Below are positions 23,992 through 33,600 of a stretch of DNA of 64,000 nucleotides, piece by piece. The stretch covers positions 1,489,501-1,553,500 of the forward strand of contig NZ_FSQT01000002.1 of NCBI RefSeq assembly GCF_900143515.1, written 5' to 3'. The stretch comes from Micromonospora cremea. Lineage in GTDB: Bacteria; Actinomycetota; Actinomycetes; Mycobacteriales; Micromonosporaceae. The notes below the pieces were generated by a model. It saw nothing but the letters and a program-made list of their open reading frames with translations, was not told the origin of the DNA and made no database searches. The translations under genes and the position numbers were made by a program. Every line of letters starts with the position of its first letter. Positions within the stretch are counted from its first letter, which is position 1.

Positions 23992-24023
23992 ATGCCCCGG
24001 GTGCCACCGAGCACCCGGGGCAT
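23992..24023 (+). terminator. Hairpin terminator after the GHL10 gene
   Basis: ATGCCCCGGGTGC and GCACCCGGGGCAT form a perfect 13-bp stem around a CACCGA loop, 19 bp after the stop; a short T-rich stretch (TTCGTCTGTTT) follows. Confidence 0.75.
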
Positions 24024-24159
24024 TCGTCTGTTTCAACGTATGTAACCAATAGTTGGCAAGAGACATACCGATGAGTTGATCAGTTGATCGACACTGATCG
24101 ACATCCGGTAACCCGCCGGTAACTTACCGCCTCACCGCTCACCCCCGCGGAGGTAACCC

Positions 24160-24696
24160 GTGCCCCGACGTCTCGCCACCCTGCTCGCCTCGGGCGCGCT
24201 CGCGCTGCTCACCACCCTCGCCATCGCCTCCCCCGCCGCCGCCGTCACCCCCGAGCAGCGACTCTCGGTGCTCTCCAGCTGGACCCAGACCAGCGCGAGC
24301 AGCTACAACTCCTGGAACAGCGCCCGGGTCAACCGGGCGCCCTGGGCCGAGTACGCCTTCGACTGGTCCACCGACTACTGCTCGTCGAGCCCCGACAACC
24401 CGCTCGGGTTCACCTTCAACCTGGGCTGCTACCGACACGACTTCGGCTACCGCAACTACAAGTCGGTCGGTCAGTTCTCCGCCAACAAGTCCCGGCTGGA
24501 CAGCGCCTTCTACGCGGACCTGAAGCGGGTCTGCGCCACCTACAACGCGGTGGTCCGGCCCGCCTGCCTCAGCCTGGCCTGGACCTACTACCAGGCGGTC
24601 AGCATCTTCGGCTCGGTGGCGGCCGTGCAGCAGGCCGACATCGACCGTGCCGCCCGGATGAAGGCCGACGCCGAGCGCCGCGCCGCCGCCCGCTAA
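24160..24696 (+). CDS. Secreted prokaryotic phospholipase A2
   Basis: The 178-residue protein has a Sec signal peptide (ALALLTTLAIASPAAAV, cleavage near residue 29) and the small all-helical prokaryotic PLA2 domain. The catalytic His-Asp pair lies in LGCYRHDFGYRNYKS (about residues 87-101), with upstream calcium-loop-like DWSTDYCSSSPDNPLG. The cysteines at CSSS/GCYRHDFG and CATYNAVVRPAC would form the two family disulphides. It would release fatty acids from sn-2 of phospholipids outside the cell. Usual family length. GTG at 24160 follows a GAGGTAA site. It is convergent with the cyclase/NB-ARC gene, separated by a long hairpin repeat. Confidence 0.9.
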   Translation: MPRRLATLLASGALALLTTLAIASPAAAVTPEQRLSVLSSWTQTSASSYNSWNSARVNRAPWAEYAFDWSTDYCSSSPDNPLGFTFNLGCYRHDFGYRNYKSVGQFSANKSRLDSAFYADLKRVCATYNAVVRPACLSLAWTYYQAVSIFGSVAAVQQADIDRAARMKADAERRAAAR

Positions 24697-24723
24697 ATCC
24701 CACCCACCTCACCTCGCGGCCGC

Positions 24724-24783
24724 GTTGATCAAGAGGTTTCGGTCATCGGAAGCCCGCTTCCTGACGCAAACCTCTTGATCAAC
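24724..24783. terminator. Bidirectional hairpin between convergent genes (GTTGATCAAGAGGTTT type)
   Basis: GTTGATCAAGAGGTTT (24724-24739) and AAACCTCTTGATCAAC (24768-24783) are perfect 16-bp complements around a 28-bp loop, between the convergent PLA2 and cyclase genes. The arm sequence is closely related to the repeat at 13464-13518. Confidence 0.65.
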
Positions 24784-24793
24784 AAGGCTGGGC

Positions 24794-27634
24794 TCAGGCC
24801 CGTTCGGTTCTGGTGGCCGGATGACGGTCGGGTTCGGCGGGACGACGCGGCGTCGGCTGAGACAGCCCGGTGCTGAAACGGGTCGAATCCGCCGCCAGGT
24901 CCGGGTGCTCCACGTCGAGCGCCAGCGCCGCCGCCTCGTCCAACCCCAGCTCGGCGCCCTCTCCGTACGCGTCGTCGAAGGCCGCGTCACCCAGCACCCC
25001 GCGCAGCTCCGCCTGCTGATCGTCCCAGTAGCCGCCGTAGATACCCGGTGTGGATCGCATACTCGCCCGGGTGGCCTGCGCCGCCCCGAACAGCCGAACG
25101 GCGGTCAACCGGTCCCCACCGGCCGCACAGCGCACCGCGATGGCGTTCAGCGTGTCGCACGCCCGGCCGTGGTAGCCGTGGCCCATCCGGGAGCGCAGCG
25201 CCACCAGCAGGTGCTCGTGCGCTGCGATCACATCACCCCGGGCCAGCGCGACCATACCGAGCAGCATGTCCACCGAGCGCCGGCCCCGCTCCACCGGCCG
25301 GGCCGCCTCCACCGGACGGACCGCACCCAGCAGGTCCGCCGCCTCCTCCAGCGCGCCCCTGCGCCACAGCAGCTCAGCCAGGCTGAACACCGCGAACAGC
25401 GCCTCGCCGACCACGTCCTGACCGTGCGCCCAGTCGATGACCTCCCGGCACACCCGTTCGGCTTCGACGAACTGTCCCATGTCGACCAGCGGCGCGGCCC
25501 GACCGGCGAGCACCCGGGCCAGCAGCCCGGCGTCACCGGCCTGCCGCGCGGCCGCCTCCGCCCGCTGGGAGAAGCGCAGCTCCTCGGCGAACTCGCCGTC
25601 CGCACCGGCGTGCAGCGAGTGCATGTGGTACGCCGCCGCCAGCTCGGCCTCCGGGATCCGCTCGCCGGTTTCGGCGATCCGCCCGTACAGCCGGAACAGC
25701 CAGAGCCGCCCCTCCCGGGCCAGCCCACGCTCACGCCACCACTGGTCCAGCCCGCCGGCCAGGCGGAGGCCGGCTCGCGCGCTGCCGCCGGTGGTGCACC
25801 ACCGCAGCGCGGCCCGAAGCTCCCCGGCCAGCGGGTCGAGGGCGTAGAGCGACAGTGTCACCGGCCGGCCGTCCGGGCCCAGGTGAGCCCGCTCCAGCGC
25901 GTGCGCCGACCAGGCCACGTGCCGGTCCCGGGCGGCCTGCTCCTCGCCCGCCTCAACCAGCCGCCGAGCCGCGTACGCCCGGATCGGATCGAGCATCCGG
26001 TACGTGCTGCCGGCGGCGCGCGGCTCGGCCAGCACCATCGACTTGTCCACCAGCACCGAGAGCGGATCCAACGGGTCGTCACCCAGCAGCCACTCCACCG
26101 TCGCCAGGTCCACCGGCCCGGCGAAGACGGCCAGCCAGCGCAGCAGCCGGGCGGCCCGCGGCCCCAACGTGCGGTACGACCAGGTGACGGTGGCCTGCAT
26201 GGTCAGGTGCCGCTCGGTGGCCGAGCGCTGCACCGCCCTGCTCGCCGGCGTGGGCGGCGAGGCGCCGGCCGCCGCGGCCACCAGGTCCACGGTGTCCTGC
26301 TGGTTCCCCGACCAGCCCCGCTCCACCGGCGGCGGCTCCGGGTCCTCCCGGCCGGCGTCCAGCGTGCCGAGCACGTCGTCCAGCCGCTCGGCGAGCTGAC
26401 CGACGGAGAGCACCCGCAACCGGGCGGCGGCCAGCTCGATGGCCAGCGGCAGCCCGTCCAGCCGCTGCACCACACGGCGCAGATCCGCAGACTCGGCCGG
26501 ATCCGGTTGCCGCCCACCGCGCGCGGCCGCCGTACGGTCCAGCAGCAGCGCCACCGCGTCGCTCTCCGCGCCGTCCGCGCTCGGGTCGACCGAGAGCGGC
26601 GGGATCCGCCACACCACCTCGCCGGGCAGGCTGAACGACTCGCGGCTGGTGGCCAGCACCCGCACACCGCCCCCACCGGAGAGCAGGCGCGAGATGACTT
26701 CCGCGCAGGCGGCCGGCTGCGTGTCGCAGGTGTCCAGCACGACCAGCATCCGACGGCCGGCGGCGTACTCGACCAGAGTGTCCAGCATCGGCCGGCCCGG
26801 CTCGGGTCGCAGCCCGAGCACCGCGGCGATGGCGAACGCCACCAACCCCGGGTCGGTCACCGCGGCGATGTCGACGAACCAGACCCCGTCCGGGTACGCC
26901 TCCACCATTCCGCTGGCCAGCTCCACGGCGAGCCGGGTCTTGCCCGCGCCACCCGCCCCCAGCACGGTGACCAGCCGGTGCTCCTCCACCAGCCGGTCCA
27001 GCTCGGCCCGCTCGGCCTGCCGGCCGACGAACGAGGTCACCTGGGTCGGCAGGTTGTGCGCCACCGCGTCGGCGGTGCGGGGCCGGGGGAACTGCCGTTC
27101 CAACCCGGGCGCGACCAGCTGGAACAGTCGTTCCCGGTCGTCGAAGCCGCGCAGCCGGTGCAGGCCCAGGTCGAGCAGGGTGGCACCGGGTGGCAGCGGC
27201 TCCGCCCGGCGGGCGGTGGGCGCCGAACAGAGCACCTGCCCGCCGTGCGCGGCGGCGGCCACCCGGGCCGCCCGGTGCACCTCGGGGCTGGCGTACTCCC
27301 CGTCGCGCGGCTCGGCGTAGCCGGTGTGCAGGCCCATCCGGACCCGAGGCGCCGCTTCCGCGGTCGGCCAGTCATGGTTCGCCAGCGCGCGCTGGGCGGT
27401 CAGGCAGGCGGTCAACGCCGCCGCGGCGTCGTCGAAGGCCAGGAAGAACGAGTCGCCCTCGGTCAGCAGCTCCGCGCCACCGGTGCTGGCCAGCGTCCGG
27501 CGTAGCAGCCGCCGGTGCTCGGCGAGCACGGGGCGGTAGTCCGGGCCGAGCAGCTGGGCCAGCCGGGTCGAGCCCTCGATGTCGGTGAACACGAAGGTCA
27601 CCCAACCGCTCGGGAGCTGGATCCGTGGCGACAT
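24794..27634 (-). CDS. Class III cyclase-domain / NB-ARC / TPR regulatory ATPase
   Basis: The 946-residue protein starts with a class III nucleotide cyclase homology domain. Metal-binding Asp residues are present in VTFVFTDIEGSTRLAQLLG and LTEGDSFFLAFDDA, but the catalytic block reads YASPEVHRAARVAAAAHGGQ, with His where active cyclases have Asn, so catalysis is doubtful. An NB-ARC/STAND ATPase follows (about residues 205-530) with Walker A VLGAGGAGKTRLAVELASG and Walker B RMLVVLDTCDTQ. The remaining 400 residues are helical repeats of TPR type. Such AfsR-like STAND proteins act as signal-dependent switches. I chose the ATG at 27634 because GGAGG lies 8 bp upstream. No effector gene is obvious beside it. 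Confidence 0.85.
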   Translation of the reverse strand: MSPRIQLPSGWVTFVFTDIEGSTRLAQLLGPDYRPVLAEHRRLLRRTLASTGGAELLTEGDSFFLAFDDAAAALTACLTAQRALANHDWPTAEAAPRVRMGLHTGYAEPRDGEYASPEVHRAARVAAAAHGGQVLCSAPTARRAEPLPPGATLLDLGLHRLRGFDDRERLFQLVAPGLERQFPRPRTADAVAHNLPTQVTSFVGRQAERAELDRLVEEHRLVTVLGAGGAGKTRLAVELASGMVEAYPDGVWFVDIAAVTDPGLVAFAIAAVLGLRPEPGRPMLDTLVEYAAGRRMLVVLDTCDTQPAACAEVISRLLSGGGGVRVLATSRESFSLPGEVVWRIPPLSVDPSADGAESDAVALLLDRTAAARGGRQPDPAESADLRRVVQRLDGLPLAIELAAARLRVLSVGQLAERLDDVLGTLDAGREDPEPPPVERGWSGNQQDTVDLVAAAAGASPPTPASRAVQRSATERHLTMQATVTWSYRTLGPRAARLLRWLAVFAGPVDLATVEWLLGDDPLDPLSVLVDKSMVLAEPRAAGSTYRMLDPIRAYAARRLVEAGEEQAARDRHVAWSAHALERAHLGPDGRPVTLSLYALDPLAGELRAALRWCTTGGSARAGLRLAGGLDQWWRERGLAREGRLWLFRLYGRIAETGERIPEAELAAAYHMHSLHAGADGEFAEELRFSQRAEAAARQAGDAGLLARVLAGRAAPLVDMGQFVEAERVCREVIDWAHGQDVVGEALFAVFSLAELLWRRGALEEAADLLGAVRPVEAARPVERGRRSVDMLLGMVALARGDVIAAHEHLLVALRSRMGHGYHGRACDTLNAIAVRCAAGGDRLTAVRLFGAAQATRASMRSTPGIYGGYWDDQQAELRGVLGDAAFDDAYGEGAELGLDEAAALALDVEHPDLAADSTRFSTGLSQPTPRRPAEPDRHPATRTERA

Positions 27635-27786
27635 GCGTGGAACCTCCGCCCGTGACGTCGGGTTCATGCTGCCTGAGTCCGAGCGGTCACGCATCGTGAG
27701 AACGGCCGGGCAGGTGCCGCCTCAAGGTGCCACTCGGACCCGTTCCCGGCAAGGGCAGCCGACCAAGCGGCTGCGAATTGGCCGGA

Positions 27787-27999
27787 TCAGCAGCCGCAGG
27801 CACCGCCGCAGCAGCCGCCTCCGGTGGCGGCCGCGGCCCCGCCGCCCGCGCCCCGGCCGGTGACCGCGATCGCGGAGAGCAGCTTGACCGTGTCGGCGTG
27901 TCCCTGTGGGCAGGTGGCGGGCGCGCCGGCCGCCGCCATTGGACGGTTGACCTCGAACGTGTCGCCGCAGGCGCGGCAGCGGAACTCGTACCTGGGCAT
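27787..27999 (-). CDS. FmdB-family zinc-ribbon protein with Cys-rich tail
   Basis: The 70-residue protein starts MPRYEFRCRACGDTFEV, the canonical FmdB/CxxC_CXXC_SSSS opening. The second metal knuckle reads APATCPQGHADT, with Cys and His instead of the usual CPxC pair. The C-terminus is glycine-rich and ends in GGGCCGGACGC, adding four cysteines. Family members are small regulatory or metal-handling proteins with little defined function. The ATG at 27999 is only 36 bp from the first possible start of the divergent transglycosylase-like gene. Confidence 0.8.
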   Translation of the reverse strand: MPRYEFRCRACGDTFEVNRPMAAAGAPATCPQGHADTVKLLSAIAVTGRGAGGGAAAATGGGCCGGACGC

Positions 28000-28035
28000 G
28001 CAACCAGGGTACGGGGACCTGACGTCCAACGGCGC

Positions 28036-29463
28036 ATGGGTGATACTCGACGGGTGGTGGACGGCGAGGACAAAACGCGTGTGCAACCGTTGCGACCGGC
28101 CGCGCCGCTGGACGGGCCGCTCGAAGGATCGGGGGCCGCGCCGGATTCGGTGCCACGGGCCGTGCCCCGCCCCCGCCGGCCCTGGCTGAGCGGCAAGGCC
28201 ACCGGTGCGCCCAACCCACCGACGGAGACGGCGTCCGCGCCCTCGACCGCCCCCGACCCTGCGGCCGCCAGCCCGGCCGGGGCCCCGGCAGCCGCGACCC
28301 CCGCCGGGACCCCGAAGGCCGACGCCCCTGCCGCAGGCACGAGAGCCGACGCACCCGCTGGCGACTCGACCGCGCCGAGCCCGGCCACCGGATCGGACGC
28401 CGCGACCACGCCGGGCGGGCCGGATGTCGGGACGCGGGCTGGCGATGCGAAGCCGGCGCCTGTGGCCGATGCCGCCGCGGCTGGCCAGGCGGCTAGCACT
28501 GTGGACGGCACTGCCAGCGCCCCGAAGTCCGACCCCGGCCGACGACGGCGGATCCCGTTCGCGCACGCGCTCCGCCTGCCGCCACGCCAGGCGGCGGTGA
28601 CCGCGGCCCGGGCGACCCGCGCCTGGGCCCGGCGCCCCAGCGGTCGACTCACCCTGCCCGGGGTCTTCCTGCTCGCCCTGGTGGCCGCGACCGCCGCGGC
28701 GGGCGCGCTGCTCGTCCCGGCTGCCATCCGCGCGCCCCGGCCGGTCGCGGTCGACGCCTCCGTCACGCCGACCGCGGCCGTTCCGCCTCCGGTGCTGCCG
28801 TCCGGAGTGCCCACCGGCCCGCTGCCGACCGGGCCCCTTCCCACCGGCGGCCTGCCGACCGGGCCGGCCGGCGGGCCGGTGATCGGCGGACGGCCCTCGG
28901 ACGCCCTGGCCGGCTGGGCGCAGCAGGTCGGCGCCAAGGTCGGTGTCCCACCGACCGCGATGCAGGCGTACGGCTACGCCGAACTGGTGCTCGCCCAGAC
29001 CAACCGCAGTTGCGCGCTGAGCTGGACCACGCTGGCCGCGATCGGCCAGGTCGAGTCCGGGCACGGCGCGGCCAACGGCGCCCGGTTGGGGCAGGACGGC
29101 AAGGCGCTGCCGCAGATCATCGGCCTGCCGCTGGACGGGCGGGACGGCCGGATGCGGATCATCGACACCGACCGCGGCCTGCTGGACCAGGACACCTCGT
29201 TCGACCGCGCGATCGGGCCGATGCAGTTCATCCCGACCACCTGGCAGGAGATCGGCGCCGACGCGGACAACGACGGCGTCAAGGACCCGCACGATCTGGA
29301 CGACGCCGCCCTGGCGGCGGGAAACTACCTGTGCAAGAACAGCCGCAATCTGAGCATTCCGGGCGACTGGTGGAACGCGATCCTGTCGTACAACGACGTG
29401 CGGCGGTACGCCCAGGACATCTACGACACCGCGAACCGGTACGGACGGGCCAGCCACACGTGA
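28036..29463 (+). CDS. Membrane-anchored lytic-transglycosylase-like protein
   Basis: The product (475 residues from ATG 28036) has a long Ala/Pro-rich cytoplasmic region of about 190 residues, one transmembrane segment (PGVFLLALVAATAAAGALLV), a Pro/Gly/Thr linker with 'PTGPLPTG' repeats and an extracellular SLT-like domain. In that domain the catalytic Glu is in LAAIGQVESGHGAANG and the supporting motif is RAIGPMQFIPTTWQEIGAD. It resembles actinobacterial murein transglycosylases that cleave peptidoglycan glycan strands. The start is uncertain: ATG 28036 lacks a ribosome site, whereas GTG 28054/28057 would be leaderless after GATACT and GTG 28081 has GGCGAGGA upstream. It diverges from the FmdB-like gene. 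Confidence 0.8.
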   Translation: MGDTRRVVDGEDKTRVQPLRPAAPLDGPLEGSGAAPDSVPRAVPRPRRPWLSGKATGAPNPPTETASAPSTAPDPAAASPAGAPAAATPAGTPKADAPAAGTRADAPAGDSTAPSPATGSDAATTPGGPDVGTRAGDAKPAPVADAAAAGQAASTVDGTASAPKSDPGRRRRIPFAHALRLPPRQAAVTAARATRAWARRPSGRLTLPGVFLLALVAATAAAGALLVPAAIRAPRPVAVDASVTPTAAVPPPVLPSGVPTGPLPTGPLPTGGLPTGPAGGPVIGGRPSDALAGWAQQVGAKVGVPPTAMQAYGYAELVLAQTNRSCALSWTTLAAIGQVESGHGAANGARLGQDGKALPQIIGLPLDGRDGRMRIIDTDRGLLDQDTSFDRAIGPMQFIPTTWQEIGADADNDGVKDPHDLDDAALAAGNYLCKNSRNLSIPGDWWNAILSYNDVRRYAQDIYDTANRYGRASHT

Positions 29464-29532
29464 AGTGATCGTCCGCATACATTGGAGAACTGGACACTTC
29501 CCCCGGGCAGCTGTTAGCGGCAAGCTAGACGG

Positions 29533-30552
29533 GTGATGGTGCGCGAGTGGGACCCCAGGACCGCGTCGTCCGCCGAGATCGCGTCGCTGCTGGACACGCT
29601 GAACGCGGTTCTGGCGGTCGATCTGCCGCAGGACCCGCAGTGGCGGGAGGACTCCCTGCGGGAGTATCTCGCCGAGGTGATGCCCGGCGAGCGGCGGATC
29701 TCCTGGATCGCCCAGGCGGAGCCGACCGGCCCCGGCGACCCGGGCGCGGTGCTCGGGCAGGTCCATGTGCTGCTCCTGGGCGACATCGGCGTGCTCGAGG
29801 TGCTGGTGCACCCGTCCGCGCGGCGCACCGGGCTCGGCCGTGACCTGGTGCTGCGCGCCGCCCGCCGGGTCTACCAGGAGGGCTTCCGGTCGATCGGGGT
29901 CGAGGTGGTCGGCGACACGCCGGCGGTGGGCTTCTACGAGTCGCTCGGCTTCACCCGGGAGTACGTGGAGACGCGCAGCGTGCTCGACCTCGCCACGGTG
30001 GACTGGACCGAGCTGGCCGGGATGGCCACGGGCATCGGGGCGGGCTACCACCTGGAGTTCTTCCCCGGCGGGCCGCCGGACGACCTGATCGAGGCGTACG
30101 CGCGGGCCAAGGCGGAGGTGCGCGACGTCGACGACGGCGAGCTGCGCCCCAGCTCCTACGACCCGCAGCGGCTGCGCGACAGCCTGGACACCCTCCACCG
30201 GCGGGGCATGAAGCCGTACATCGTGCTGGCTCGGCACGAGCAGAGCGGCGAGGTGGCCGGCCTGACCGAGGTGGTGGTGCCGGCACAGCACCCGACCCGA
30301 GCCGACCAGTACGACACGATCGTGGCGCAGGACCACCGGGGCTACGGCATCGATCGGGCGATCAAGGCCCGGATGCTGCTGGAGCTGCGCTCCGCCGAGC
30401 CGGCGCTGGCCGAAGTGCAGACCTGGAACGCCCAGGCCAACGAGGCGATGCTTAAGGTCAACGCGGAGCTGGGTTACCGGCCCGACCGGGACTGGTGCGA
30501 ATACAGCGTCGACATCGCCGAGCTGGTGCACCGCATCGATTCGCCACGCTGA
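29533..30552 (+). CDS. Tandem GNAT-domain N-acetyltransferase
   Basis: The 339-residue protein contains two GNAT folds, the layout of mycothiol synthase-like enzymes. The first (about residues 50-160) has the acetyl-CoA loop VLEVLVHPSARRTGLGRDLV. The second (about residues 215-335) has GLTEVVVPAQHPTRADQYDT and VAQDHRGYGIDRAIKARMLL, which keeps a degenerate acetyl-CoA motif. The acceptor is unknown; it is not clearly MshD. Start codons overlap: GTG 29533 or ATG 29536. It lies 69 bp after the transglycosylase-like gene and 93 bp before the nuclease gene on the same strand, with no obvious terminator between. Confidence 0.85.
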   Translation: MMVREWDPRTASSAEIASLLDTLNAVLAVDLPQDPQWREDSLREYLAEVMPGERRISWIAQAEPTGPGDPGAVLGQVHVLLLGDIGVLEVLVHPSARRTGLGRDLVLRAARRVYQEGFRSIGVEVVGDTPAVGFYESLGFTREYVETRSVLDLATVDWTELAGMATGIGAGYHLEFFPGGPPDDLIEAYARAKAEVRDVDDGELRPSSYDPQRLRDSLDTLHRRGMKPYIVLARHEQSGEVAGLTEVVVPAQHPTRADQYDTIVAQDHRGYGIDRAIKARMLLELRSAEPALAEVQTWNAQANEAMLKVNAELGYRPDRDWCEYSVDIAELVHRIDSPR

Positions 30553-30645
30553 GGGAATTCACGAAACTGTCCAATGGGGGATGGACGGTGGACAGCCGGG
30601 CACCTTAACGTGCGTTGACTCCCATCCACCCATCGTGGAGGCCCT

Positions 30646-33600
30646 ATGCGCCCGCGCCGCACAATCGCCGCGCTCGCGACAGCAACCGTCGCCGTGACCG
30701 TCACGGCCCTCGGCGTCGCACCCACCGCGGCCAGCGCCGCGCCCACCGACCTGTTCATCTCGGAGTACGTCGAAGGTTCGTCGAACAACAAGGCGATCGA
30801 GCTGTTCAACGGCACCGGTGGCGCCGTCGACCTCAGCGCCGGCGGCTACCAGCTCCAACTCTTCTTCAACGGCTCCGGCACGGCGACCACCATCGCGCTG
30901 ACCGGGACGGTGGCCGCCGGCGACGCGTTCGTGTTCGCCAGCGCCTCGGCCGGGTCCGCCATCCTCGCCCAGGCCGACCAGACGACCGGGGCGAGCCTGT
31001 TCAACGGCGACGACGCGATCGTGCTGCGCCGGGGCACCACCGTGCTCGACTCGATCGGCCAGGTGGGCGTCGACCCTGGCACCGAGTGGGGCACCGGCGC
31101 CACCAGCACCGCCGACAACACCCTGCGCCGGCTGCCCGCCGTGGCCGCCGGCGACACCGACCCGTCGGACGCGTTCGATCCCGCCGCACAGTGGGCCGGC
31201 TTCCCGGTCGACACCTTCGACGGGCTCGGCACGCACACCGTGGACGGCGGTGGCCCGGTCGACGCGCCGGCCACGCTGGCCTGCGGCGGGCCGCTGGTCA
31301 CCGCCGCTGGCACGGCGGCGACCCGCGAGGTCACCGCCACCGACCCGGACGACACGATCGTCGATCTGGCGGTGACCGCGGTCAGCCCGGCCCCGGCGAC
31401 CGGCTCGATCACCCGCACCGCGCTCACCCCGGCCGGAGGGGTGGGTGGCACCGCTCGCGCCACGGTCGGTGCGAGCGCCGACCTCGCCGCCGGGGCGTAC
31501 ACCGTCACGGTCACCGCGACCGACGCGGGCGGCGGCACCGCCAGCTGCGCGCTGGTCGTGCAGGTGACGCGGGAGCTGACCGTCGGCGAGGTGCAGGGCC
31601 CGACCACCGACGCCGAGTCCGGCCCGGCCGACCGGTCGCCGCTCGCACCGGCGAGCGGCAACGGCACGAGCAGCACGCTGTACGACGTACGCGGCGTGAT
31701 CACCCAGTTGACCCTGGCCCGCACCTCGGCCGGGGCGGAGCAGCACGGGTTCTTCCTCCAGAGCCGCACCGGCGACACCGACGGCGACCCGAGCAGTTCC
31801 GACGGCATCTTCGTGTTCATGGGCACGTTCACCTCGCTGATCGGCGGTTACGTGCCGACGGTCGGCGACGAGGTGGTGCTCCGGGCCCGGGTGTCGGAGT
31901 ACTTCAACCTCACTCAGCTCTCCGGCGCCTCGCTGGTCCGCCGGATCGCCACCGGCCTGGACGTGGCCACCGCGGTCGCGGTGACGGACGCGGCCCCGCC
32001 GGCCGAGCTGATCGACGCGCAGCGCTTCTGGGAGCGGCACGAGGGCGCCCGGCTGCGGGTGCGCGCGGGCAGCGGCGCGGTGAGTGGCCGGGACGTCTTC
32101 TCCTCCACGGCCGACGCGGAGCTGTGGGTGGTCGACCGGGACGACCCGCTGCTGGACCGCGCCGACCCGTACGCCCGGCGGGTGTTCCGGGACTCCCACC
32201 CGCTGGACAACGACCCGACCCGCCGCTTCGACGACGGCAACGGCCAGCGGGTGCTGCTCGGCAGCATGGGCGTGAAGGGCACCGCCGGGGACAGCGCCGC
32301 GCTGCTCCCGCCGGCGCACACCTTCGACACGCTGCGCGCCGACGCGGTGGGTGGGGTCTACTACTCGTTCGAGAAGTACGGCGTCCAGGTCGAGCGGGCG
32401 GAGTTCGACGCCGGGGCCGACCCGTCGAAGAACAACCCGCCGAAGCCGGCCGACCGGTCCCAGGAGGTGGCGGTCGCCACCTACAACGTGGAGAACCTGT
32501 ACGACCACCGGGACGACCCGTTCGACGGGTGCGACTTCGCCGGCAACGCCGGCTGCCCGGGCGTCGACCCGCCGTTCGACTACGTGCCGAGCAGTGAGGC
32601 GGACTACCGCGAGCAGCTGAGCGCGCTCGCCGACCAGATCGTCAAGGACCTGCACGCGCCGGACCTGATCCTGGTGCAGGAGGCCGAGGACCAGGACATC
32701 TGCACGGTGTCCGGGGCGGCGCTGGCCTGCGGCGACACGGACAACGCGGACGGCGCCCCGGACACCATCCAGGAGCTGGCGCTCGCGGTGGCGGCGGCCG
32801 GCGGTCCCGCGTACGCCGCCGCCTACGACCGGACCGGCGCGGACGCCCGCGGCATCACCGCCGCGTTCCTGTACCGCACCGACCGGTTGTCGCTGGCCGC
32901 CGCGACGGCGACCGACCCGCTGCTGGGTTCGGCACCGACCATCCAGTACCGTGCCCCGGGGCTGCCGGCCAACGCCGACGTGCAGAACCCGAAGGCGCTC
33001 AACGCGGTCCTGCCGTCCGACGTGGACACCTCGACGGGCCGGGACGGGAACAACGTCTTCACCCGGGCTCCCCAGCTGGGCAGGTTCAGCGTGGCCGCGA
33101 CGCCCGGCTCGACCGAGCGGTTCACCCTGTACGCGCTCAGCAACCACTACTCGTCGGGCCCGGACAGCCGGATCGGGCAGCGTCGGGAGCAGGCGGCGTA
33201 CGGCGCGGCGATCGTCACCGCGATCGAGGGGGCCGACCAGAACGCCCGGGTGGTGTACGGCGGGGACTTGAACGTCTTCCCCCGCCCGGACGATCCGATC
33301 GCCACCGGCGACCGGCCCACCCCGTCGGACCAGCTCGCACCGCTGTATGAGGCGGGCCTGCACAACCTGTGGGACAACCTGGTGGCCGACGTCCCCGCCT
33401 CCGCCTACTCGTACAGCTTCGAGGGGCAGGCGCAGACGCTCGACCACCTGTTCGTCAACGACGCGCTCTACGGCGACCTGGTGCAGGTGCGGGCGGCGCA
33501 CATCAACGCCGACTGGCCTGCGGAGTTCAGCGGCGACGGGTCGCGGGGCTCCAGCGACCACGACCCGCAGGTGGCCCGGTTCCGGTCCCGGGCGTCGCTC

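Noticed and set aside
24821..27505. An 894-codon rightward frame opposite the cyclase/NB-ARC gene
   Set aside because: Shadow of a gene with Walker and cyclase motifs; translation is Gln/Arg/Pro-rich without domains.
30559..33561. A 1000-codon leftward frame opposite the ExeM-type nuclease
   Set aside because: The rightward strand has a signal peptide and nuclease motifs; the antisense frame has only valine/arginine-rich low complexity.
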